Positions 1-5,670 of a stretch of DNA of 9,174 nucleotides are shown piece by piece. Source of the DNA: Oscillospiraceae bacterium (lineage in GTDB: Bacteria > Bacillota_A > Clostridia > Oscillospirales > Oscillospiraceae). Location: contig SVLA01000082.1 of NCBI GenBank assembly GCA_015068175.1, forward strand, positions 1 to 9,174, in the 5' to 3' direction. Position 1 is the stretch's first letter, and each line of letters begins with the position of its first letter. The position numbers and the translations under genes were made by a program. The notes beneath the pieces were generated by a model. That model made no database searches. It was not told where the DNA came from and saw only the letters and a list, made by a program, of their open reading frames with translations.

Positions 1-1464
1 GGTGGAAACGATGGAGGCATAGGTGGAAGGACGGCCAACGCCCTTTTCTTCCATGGCCTTGATCAGCATGGCCTCGGTATACCGGGCCGGAGGCTGGGTG
101 AAATGCTGTTCCGGACGGATCGCCTTCACAGAAGCCTGCTCCCCTACCCGCAGATCCGGCAGAGGCGAGCCGACGGCTTCCGCTTCCTCATCCCGGCCTT
201 CCTCGTAAACGGCGATAAAGCCGGGGAACCGCAGGCTCTGATGGGTGCTGCGAAACAGATGGCCGGCGCACTCCGTATCAATGGCCACGGTGTCATACAC
301 CGCGTTGGCCATCTGGGAAGCCAGGAACCGGCTCCAGATCAGCTTATAGAGCTTGTACTGTTCCTTGGTCAGACTGCCGGCGATCCGGTCCGGATCCAGC
401 TCCACATGGGTGGGGCGGATGGCTTCGTGGGCATCCTGGGCATTGCCCTTGGTCTTGAAGACGTGGTGCTTGCCGTAATAATACTGCTTGCCATAGCGCT
501 GACAAATGAAGGCTGCCGCCGCATCCATAGCCTCGTCGGAAAGGCGCAGAGAGTCCGTACGCATGTAGGTGATCAGACCCAGGGTGCCCTCGCCGGCCAC
601 ATCCACGCCTTCATAAAGCTGCTGTGCCACGGCCATGGTCCGCCGGGGGGTCATATTCAGCTTCCGGGAAGCCTCCTGCTGCAAGGTGGATGTGGTAAAG
701 GGCGGCGCGGCCATGCGCTTCTTCTCCGCCTTCTTTACATTGGTCACCGTAAACAGCTTTCCGGTAATATCCCGGATCACCGCCTGGACCTGCTCCTCAT
801 TTTCCAGTTCCCGCTTCTTCTCCCCGCCGAAATACCGGGCCGTAAAGGAACCGGGCTTCTCCAGCCGATCCAGATCCACATCCAAAGACCAGTATTCCCG
901 GGGCACGAAGGCCCGGATCTCGTTTTCCCGATCCACCACCAACCGGGTAGCCACGCTCTGGACCCGTCCTGCGGACAGGCCCCGACGGATCTTCTTCCAC
1001 AGCAGCGGAGAGAGCTGATAGCCCACGATCCGGTCCAGGATCCGCCGCGCCTGCTGGGCATCCACCAGGTCATAGTCGATGCCCCGGGGATGGGCGATGG
1101 ATTCCCGGACCACCCGCTGGGTGATCTCGTTAAAGGTGACCCGGCAGGTCTTTTCATCAGGCAGCTCCAGCAGTTCCTTCAGGTGCCAGGAGATGGCTTC
1201 GCCCTCCCGGTCCGGGTCCGTTGCCAGATACACGGTATCCGCTTCCGCGGCCGCTTTTTTCAATTCCTTGATCAGATCCGTCTTTCCCGCCACGGGGATA
1301 TATTTCGGCGTAAAGCCGCGTTCCAAATCTACGCCCATGGTGCTTTTGGGCAGGTCCCGCAGATGGCCCATGCTGGCCTTTACGGTATACCCCCGTCCCA
1401 GATACATTCCGATGGTCTTAGCCTTGGAAGGCGACTCCACAATTACAAGATTGTTCATGCCCAT
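1..1464 (-). CDS. topA: DNA topoisomerase I (type IA), N-terminal 488 residues, C-terminus beyond window
   Basis: Type IA topoisomerase that relaxes negatively supercoiled DNA by cutting one strand through a 5'-phosphotyrosine. The frame is open to the window edge, so the C-terminal part, including any zinc-finger repeats, is missing. Seen in the translation: the Toprim start NLVIVESPSKAKTI with Glu10; the Toprim acidic motif ATDPDREGE at 81-89 (D83, D85, E87); DAQQARRILDRIVGYQLSP near 135-153; SAGRVQS at 164-170; the active-site motif GLITYMRTDS with catalytic Tyr300; QDAHEAIRPT near 343-352; and YTEAMLIKAMEEKGVGRPSTYA near 462-483. Two in-frame ATGs are possible, at 1464 and 1458. GGAG at 1473..1470 lies 5 nt before the first and 11 nt before the second; 1464 is preferred, although many homologues begin at the second (MNNLVIVESP). 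It is the last visible gene of the operon, 25 nt after dprA, an arrangement common in Bacillota. Identity is certain; the start is uncertain by two residues. Confidence 0.97.
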   Translation of the reverse strand, partial: MGMNNLVIVESPSKAKTIGMYLGRGYTVKASMGHLRDLPKSTMGVDLERGFTPKYIPVAGKTDLIKELKKAAAEADTVYLATDPDREGEAISWHLKELLELPDEKTCRVTFNEITQRVVRESIAHPRGIDYDLVDAQQARRILDRIVGYQLSPLLWKKIRRGLSAGRVQSVATRLVVDRENEIRAFVPREYWSLDVDLDRLEKPGSFTARYFGGEKKRELENEEQVQAVIRDITGKLFTVTNVKKAEKKRMAAPPFTTSTLQQEASRKLNMTPRRTMAVAQQLYEGVDVAGEGTLGLITYMRTDSLRLSDEAMDAAAAFICQRYGKQYYYGKHHVFKTKGNAQDAHEAIRPTHVELDPDRIAGSLTKEQYKLYKLIWSRFLASQMANAVYDTVAIDTECAGHLFRSTHQSLRFPGFIAVYEEGRDEEAEAVGSPLPDLRVGEQASVKAIRPEQHFTQPPARYTEAMLIKAMEEKGVGRPSTYASIVST

Positions 1465-1489
1465 GCATTCTCCGTTTCTGAATTTGCTC

Positions 1490-2746
1490 TTACTTCAATG
1501 CCACCCGTTTACCGGGCAAGCGGCGCACAACGCCCCGGATCTCCAGGATCGTCAGGGTGGACAGCACCTTCGCCGCCGGAAGGCCGGACAGGGCGATCAG
1601 GTCATCCACCAGCCGATCTCCACCGATCAGCATTTCAGCGACCTGCTTTTCCGTATCGGACAGCCCGTCCAAAATGTCATGTATGTCACTATACGGCGGC
1701 TTCCCGCCGTTGTCAATGTTTATTTTCTCTTTTTTCTTGTCGGAACGGCGCTTTTTGGCCGGAGAAATGGCCTCCTGGGCCACTTTCGGCAAAGTTTCTT
1801 CTTCATTTTCTTCCGCCGTTGTCTCTCCCGTAAATCCGGGTCCATCCACCGGCCGGTCGTAACGGCGCACCTTTTCGGGGTAAAGCTGCTGATATTCGCT
1901 GAGGATATCCCATCCTTTGCTCACCGCGATGGCCCCCTCCCGCAGCAGGGCATTACTGCCGGCGCAGGTGGGCACATCGATATTTCCGGGCACCACAAAC
2001 ACATCCCGCCCCTGATCCGCAGCCTGGCGGGCAGTGATCAGCGCGCCGCTTTTCTCCGGCGCTTCCACCACCAGCACACCGTTGGCCAGACCGCTCATGA
2101 TCCGGTTGCGCTTGGGGAAATTCCATTTCAGCGGCGGCGTACCCGGCGGAAATTCCGACATCAGACAGCCGTAGCGCTCCGTGTCGGCATAAAGTCCCCG
2201 ATTGCTCAAAGGATAGACCACGTCCACGCCGCAGCCCAATACACCCACCACGGTGCCGCCGGCGCTGAGGGCACCGCTGATGGCCGCGCCGTCGATGCCG
2301 GCCGCCATGCCCGATACCACCACGCCGCCGCACTTGGCGATCTGTCCGCCCAGCCGCCGGGCCGCATTGATGCCGTAACCGGAAGCCTTCCGGGTACCGA
2401 CCACGGCGATAACGGGGCTGTCGTCCATTTCCGGCAGACGGCCCCGGTAATACAATACCACCGGCGGGTCCGCAATATTCTTCAGCCGGGCAGGAAAAGC
2501 GCCGTCGTTATAGGTACAGATCCGGATATCCTTGGTCTCGCAATCCTTCAATATAGCCCGTGCCTGCTTCACATTTTTGTCCTGCAGAGCTTCCAGGCCC
2601 TCTTTGGTCAGGCCCTCGATCTGGGCAAAAGCCCCCTCATCGGCATAGAAAATATCTTCCGGATCATGAAAATACTGCAGCAGGGCCTGCTTGTCCCGCT
2701 CATTCAAATTGGGCCGCGTGGCCAGCCAGATCCAATGCAACAGCAT
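1490..2746 (-). CDS. dprA: DNA-processing protein DprA (Smf family)
   Basis: 418 aa. DprA binds incoming single-stranded DNA during natural transformation and loads RecA; it is cytoplasmic and also kept in many non-competent bacteria. Visible parts: a helical N-terminal region (about 1-70), then the Rossmann-like Smf core with VVGTRKASGYG at 115-125, SGMAAGID at 145-152, GCGVDVVYP at 171-179, SEFPPGTPPLKWNFPKRNR at 197-215, and LVVEAPEKSGALITA followed by VFVVPGN up to 255. A highly charged linker (about 290-350, with EENEEE and KKRRSDKKKEK) leads to a C-terminal winged-helix-like domain (about 362-415). The His usual in GID-x-x-AH-x-x-AL of the Smf core is Ile157 here. The start is supported by AAGG 7 nt upstream of the ATG. 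It lies 21 nt after the RNA methyltransferase gene and 25 nt before topA, so it is very probably cotranscribed. Family identity is secure; a role in transformation is inferred. Confidence 0.97.
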   Translation of the reverse strand: MLLHWIWLATRPNLNERDKQALLQYFHDPEDIFYADEGAFAQIEGLTKEGLEALQDKNVKQARAILKDCETKDIRICTYNDGAFPARLKNIADPPVVLYYRGRLPEMDDSPVIAVVGTRKASGYGINAARRLGGQIAKCGGVVVSGMAAGIDGAAISGALSAGGTVVGVLGCGVDVVYPLSNRGLYADTERYGCLMSEFPPGTPPLKWNFPKRNRIMSGLANGVLVVEAPEKSGALITARQAADQGRDVFVVPGNIDVPTCAGSNALLREGAIAVSKGWDILSEYQQLYPEKVRRYDRPVDGPGFTGETTAEENEEETLPKVAQEAISPAKKRRSDKKKEKINIDNGGKPPYSDIHDILDGLSDTEKQVAEMLIGGDRLVDDLIALSGLPAAKVLSTLTILEIRGVVRRLPGKRVALK

Positions 2747-2767
2747 TTCCTTTCCTTCTTTCTCTCT

Positions 2768-3523
2768 TTATTCGATCTTCCCCATCTGCCACATGACGAC
2801 GGTGGCCGCCACCGCCGCATTGAGGGATTCGCAATGGGGATTCATGGGGATGATCAATTCCGCATCGGCGTTTTCCAGCACCTCCTGCCGTACGCCCTGG
2901 CCCTCGCTGCCGATGACCACCGCCATCCGGCCCAGGTCCGCGGTGCGGATATCTTTTGCCCGGGGACTCAGGGCCGTTACCGCCACGGGGATCCCCGCCT
3001 GGGCGCAGGCGGCTTTGGCCTGCTGCCAGGTGACCCGCACAGGGGGCCGGCGGAACACGGCGCCCATGGACGCCCGCACCACCTTATGGCCAAAGGGGTC
3101 GGCGCAGCCTTCCAGCAAGGCCACCGGCACATTCAGGGCATCGGCCGTCCGCAGGACCGTACCCAGATTTCCGGGATCCTGGAGACCGTCCAGCAGCAGC
3201 ATGCCGCCCTCGGGACGGAATACCCCTTCCTCCGGCAATCTGCAAAGGAACAATGCGCCCTGGGGTGATTGCATGGGGGAAACGGATTCCATCACATCCG
3301 CCGGCACCCGGATCACCCGGACCCGGTCCGGGACCTGGGCCTCCACGCCGTCGGACAGGATCACCGTTTCCAATCCCGGCCAATGCTTCACCGCCTCTTC
3401 CAGCAGTTTGGTGCCGTCCGCCACGAAAAGGCCGGTATTTTCCCGCTCTTTCCGGGAGGTCAGCAGCCGCTTGACCTGCTGAAGCAGGGGGTTTTTCCGG
3501 GATGTGATCCGCTCTTCCGTCAT
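2768..3523 (-). CDS. TrmH/SpoU-family RNA 2'-O-ribose methyltransferase
   Basis: 251 aa, normal for the family. SPOUT enzymes of this type use S-adenosylmethionine to methylate a ribose 2'-OH in rRNA or tRNA, with a trefoil-knot catalytic domain that works as a dimer. Residues about 5-100 form the SpoU substrate-binding-like domain (ITSRKNPLLQQVKRL, then GLFVADGTKLLEEA). The catalytic domain shows motif 1, LDGLQDPGNLGTVLRTADA (111-129, with Asn119 and Arg125); RASMGAVFR (150-158); motif 2, VVIGSEGQGV (202-211); and motif 3, IIPMNPHCESLNAAVAA (224-240). The ATG overlaps the ktrA stop codon in ATGA, and only a weak AAGAAGG site lies upstream, which suggests translational coupling to ktrA. The exact RNA target (RlmB-like 23S or another position) cannot be read from the sequence, so no gene symbol is given. 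Confidence 0.95.
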   Translation of the reverse strand: MTEERITSRKNPLLQQVKRLLTSRKERENTGLFVADGTKLLEEAVKHWPGLETVILSDGVEAQVPDRVRVIRVPADVMESVSPMQSPQGALFLCRLPEEGVFRPEGGMLLLDGLQDPGNLGTVLRTADALNVPVALLEGCADPFGHKVVRASMGAVFRRPPVRVTWQQAKAACAQAGIPVAVTALSPRAKDIRTADLGRMAVVIGSEGQGVRQEVLENADAELIIPMNPHCESLNAAVAATVVMWQMGKIE

Positions 3524-4167
3524 AGTTTCTGTACCTTCTTCAGCGCCGCCGTGTCGCCCACGATGACCATAATATCCCCTTCCCGGACCACATGGTTGGC
3601 CGCCGGAGATACAGTGATCTTCTCTTCATGACGAATGGCGATGATATTCACGCCCAATTTGGCCCGGACCTGCAATTCGATCAGGCTCTTGTCCACCCAG
3701 CTTGCGGGCGCCGGCACTTCCACGATGCCGTGGTCCTCAGAAAGCTCGATATAATCCAGCACATTGGTGGCCGAGAGGCTCTTGGCCAGCCGCATCGCAT
3801 TTTCCTTTTCCGGGATCACCACTTTGGTGGCACCCAGCTTCATCAGCACCTTCCGATGGACCTCGTCATGGGCCTTGCACACGATCTCCGGTACATCCAG
3901 CTCCTTCAGGTTCATCACCGTCAGCACCGACGCCGCCAGATCGCCGCCGATGGCCACCACGGCGCAATCAAAGCTGCCCACGTCCAGCGCTTTCAAGGTC
4001 TTGATGTCCCTGCTGTCGCCGGTAACGGCGGTGGTCACCGCTTTTTCCACTTCCTGCACCCGTTCCGCAAAAGTGTCCATAGCCAGCACTTCGCAGCCCT
4101 GGCGGCACAGTTCCAGGGCCACTTCGCTGCCAAACCGGCCCAAACCGATGACAATATAACTCTTCAT
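3520..4167 (-). CDS. ktrA: Potassium uptake regulatory subunit KtrA/TrkA (RCK protein)
   Basis: 215 aa from the preferred start. This is the cytoplasmic ring-forming RCK subunit that gates the KtrB channel by binding ATP/ADP or NAD(H), and in many Bacillota c-di-AMP. The RCK_N Rossmann fold (about 2-118) has VIGLGRFG (6-13; G8, G10, G13), the end-of-strand-2 acid Asp31 and GDS at 50-52. RCK_C (about 136-215) runs to a typical end, GDIMVIVGD. The single-RCK length fits KtrA/KtrC rather than the double-length TrkA of Proteobacteria. The frame also has an ATG at 4173, but GGAG (4178..4175) is only 1 nt from it and 7 nt from the ATG at 4167. The shorter form also gives the family-typical beginning MKSYIVIGLGRFG. 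It follows ktrB by 12 nt and overlaps the methyltransferase gene by 4 nt. Binding of c-di-AMP is known for relatives and not demonstrable here. Confidence 0.95.
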   Translation of the reverse strand: MKSYIVIGLGRFGSEVALELCRQGCEVLAMDTFAERVQEVEKAVTTAVTGDSRDIKTLKALDVGSFDCAVVAIGGDLAASVLTVMNLKELDVPEIVCKAHDEVHRKVLMKLGATKVVIPEKENAMRLAKSLSATNVLDYIELSEDHGIVEVPAPASWVDKSLIELQVRAKLGVNIIAIRHEEKITVSPAANHVVREGDIMVIVGDTAALKKVQKL

Positions 4168-4173
4168 ATCCAT

Positions 4174-4181
4174 TCTCCTTT
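4174..4181 (-). promoter_or_regulatory. ktrA ribosome binding site (decides start)
   Basis: AAAGGAGA lies on the minus strand, and its first two A residues are the last two bases of the ktrB TAA stop. GGAG is 7 nt before the ATG at 4167 and only 1 nt before the ATG at 4173, which favours the downstream start. The overlap with the ktrB stop suggests that ribosomes finishing ktrB re-initiate on ktrA. Confidence 0.8.
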
Positions 4182-5553
4182 ATCCGATCAACAGGTTGGT
4201 GTCGGCGTAACGGAACCGCTCCACCGCCCGGTCCCCCATCAGGAATCCCAGGCTCAACGTCAGCACGCCCACGCGGCCGAAATACATATAAATAATGATC
4301 AGGATCTGTCCCGCCACGGTCAGCTTGCCGGTTACGCCCGTGGTCAGGCCCACCGTAGCGATGGCGGATGCCGTTTCATACAACGCATCCAGAAATCCCA
4401 CGCCGCAGGTGGAGCAGATGAATACCGCCCCCGTCAGGGCCAATCCCACCACGATGCAGATCACCGTCACCGCATCCAGCACCTGCTGCTCCGGAATGGT
4501 CCGCTTAAAAGCCGTCACCGTGCTTCTGCTGCGGATCCGGGACCAAATAAACATCAACAGCACCACAAAGGTCACCGTTTTGATACCGCCGGCGGTGGAA
4601 CCGGACGAACCGCCCACCAGCATCAGCACGATGGATACCATCTTGCCGCCGTCGGTCATGGCGCCCTGGTCCATGGCAAAGAAACCGGCCGTCCGGGTGG
4701 TCACCGACTGGAAGAAGCCGCCCAGCAATTTTTCCGGCACCGTCATGGACCCCAATGTTGCAGGGTTGTTCCACTCCAGCAGGCAGATCAAAAACATCCC
4801 GCCCACCAGCAGTACCGTCGTAGCCAGCAAGACCAGTTTGGTATACACGCTGAATTTTTTCCAGCGCCGCAATTCAAAAATTTCCTGCCATACAAAGAAA
4901 CCCAAACCGCCCAGGATCACCAGGGCGGACACGGTCAGCAATACCACCGGGTCATTGTAAAACAGCGACAGGCTGCAGCCCGGCTGAAGGCTGCCGAAAA
5001 TATCAAATCCGGAATTGCAGTAGGCCGCCACCGAATGAAAAACGCCCCACTTGACGGCCTGCCAAAGGCCATGCTCCGGCCAAAAGCGCAATATCAGAAT
5101 CAGCGCGCCGATGAGCTGGACCAGAATACTGCCGATCAGCACGATCTTCTGCAGCTTCACGATACCGCCCATGTCCGACATACTCAGGGCCTGGGCCATG
5201 ACCATCCGCTGTTTCAATCCCACCTTCTGCCGCAGAAGGAAGATCACCATGGCCGCCATGGACATAAATCCCAGGCCGCCCAGTTCAAAAAGGATCAGCA
5301 GTACGATCTGCCCGAAGCCGCTCCATTGGGTCCAGGTGTCCACCAGGGTCAGGCCCGTCACGCAGGTGGCCGAGGTGGCCGTAAACAGCGCCGTCAAAAA
5401 CCCGCAGCTCTCTCCGCTCCGGGACGCCACCGGCAAAGCCAGCAGGCAAGTGCCGACTGCAATAATAGCCGCAAAGGCAATGGCGATCAATTGCGTGGCA
5501 GAAAACTGCCGTTTTTTCCGGTCTTTCAAGGCCTTCAGGATCTTCTTTACCAC
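4180..5553 (-). CDS. ktrB: Potassium uptake channel subunit KtrB/TrkH
   Basis: 457 aa from the preferred GTG. This integral membrane subunit of a Ktr/Trk K+ uptake system has four membrane-pore-membrane repeats in one chain. All four selectivity-filter loops are visible: SATCVTGL (61-68), YCNSGFD (178-184), VTTRTAGF (284-291) and SAIATVGLTTG (396-406), with filter glycines at about 67, 182, 290 and 402. The intramembrane gate loop GGSSGSTAGGIKT (about 314-326) follows the third repeat. A short basic N-terminal tail (KKILKALKDRKKRQ) precedes the first hydrophobic segment. The length suits KtrB and the partner is a single-RCK protein, so a Ktr system is more likely than proteobacterial TrkH. 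The ion coupling (Na+ or H+) cannot be read. A GTG at 5562 overlaps the Shine-Dalgarno sequence, so the GTG at 5553 is preferred. It is the first gene of the operon, behind its own promoter. Confidence 0.96.
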   Translation of the reverse strand: MVKKILKALKDRKKRQFSATQLIAIAFAAIIAVGTCLLALPVASRSGESCGFLTALFTATSATCVTGLTLVDTWTQWSGFGQIVLLILFELGGLGFMSMAAMVIFLLRQKVGLKQRMVMAQALSMSDMGGIVKLQKIVLIGSILVQLIGALILILRFWPEHGLWQAVKWGVFHSVAAYCNSGFDIFGSLQPGCSLSLFYNDPVVLLTVSALVILGGLGFFVWQEIFELRRWKKFSVYTKLVLLATTVLLVGGMFLICLLEWNNPATLGSMTVPEKLLGGFFQSVTTRTAGFFAMDQGAMTDGGKMVSIVLMLVGGSSGSTAGGIKTVTFVVLLMFIWSRIRSRSTVTAFKRTIPEQQVLDAVTVICIVVGLALTGAVFICSTCGVGFLDALYETASAIATVGLTTGVTGKLTVAGQILIIIYMYFGRVGVLTLSLGFLMGDRAVERFRYADTNLLIG

Positions 5554-5560
5554 GGATGCC

Positions 5561-5570
5561 ACCTCCTTTT
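5561..5570 (-). promoter_or_regulatory. ktrB ribosome binding site (decides start)
   Basis: AAAAGGAGGT on the minus strand is a near-perfect Shine-Dalgarno sequence followed by 7 nt (ggcatcc) and then GTG at 5553..5551. The longest open frame would start at the GTG at 5562, which overlaps this site and could not be read from it. Confidence 0.85.
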
Positions 5571-5596
5571 CCGCATCATATAAACATCCAACTTAC

Positions 5597-5625
5597 ATTA
5601 TAAACAAATATACCCCATTTTGCAA
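5597..5625 (-). promoter_or_regulatory. Sigma-A promoter of the ktrB-ktrA-RNA methyltransferase-dprA-topA operon
   Basis: The minus strand shows a -35 TTGCAA (5625..5620), a 17-bp spacer and a perfect -10 TATAAT (5602..5597). Transcription should start near 5590, giving a leader of about 37 nt before the ktrB GTG at 5553. That is too short for a c-di-AMP riboswitch. The -35 box sits only 4 nt beyond the T-tract of the glgB terminator. This is the only convincing promoter I see upstream of the five-gene cluster. Confidence 0.8.
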
Positions 5626-5629
5626 CCCT

Positions 5630-5664
5630 AAAAAACAGCCCTCCTGCCATATAGGCAAGAGGGC
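5630..5664 (-). terminator. Rho-independent terminator of glgB
   Basis: On the minus strand GCCCTC (5664..5659) pairs with GAGGGC (5643..5638), then a mismatch, then TGCC pairs with GGCA around a 5-nt loop. The 10-bp interrupted stem is followed by TG and six T residues (5635..5630). It starts 6 nt after the glgB stop codon. The plus-strand side has no T-run, so it acts in the glgB direction only. Confidence 0.9.
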
Positions 5665-5670
5665 CGAAGC

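Noticed and set aside
103..1833. 576-codon plus-strand open frame
   Set aside because: It lies opposite topA and the start of dprA. The minus-strand genes avoid TTA, CTA and TCA codons, which leaves the opposite frame free of stops. The translation has no recognisable domain and is rich in Arg, Pro and His.
1079..3268. 729-codon plus-strand open frame
   Set aside because: It crosses topA, dprA and the methyltransferase gene in antisense; the compositional bias is typical of a shadow frame.
3592..5583. 663-codon His/Gln-rich plus-strand open frame
   Set aside because: Antisense to ktrA and ktrB; its His/Gln richness is the complement of the membrane-protein codons.
5554..5596. c-di-AMP (ydaO) riboswitch before ktrB
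   Set aside because: Such riboswitches precede some Bacillota K+ transporter genes, but the predicted leader here is only about 37 nt, far too short.
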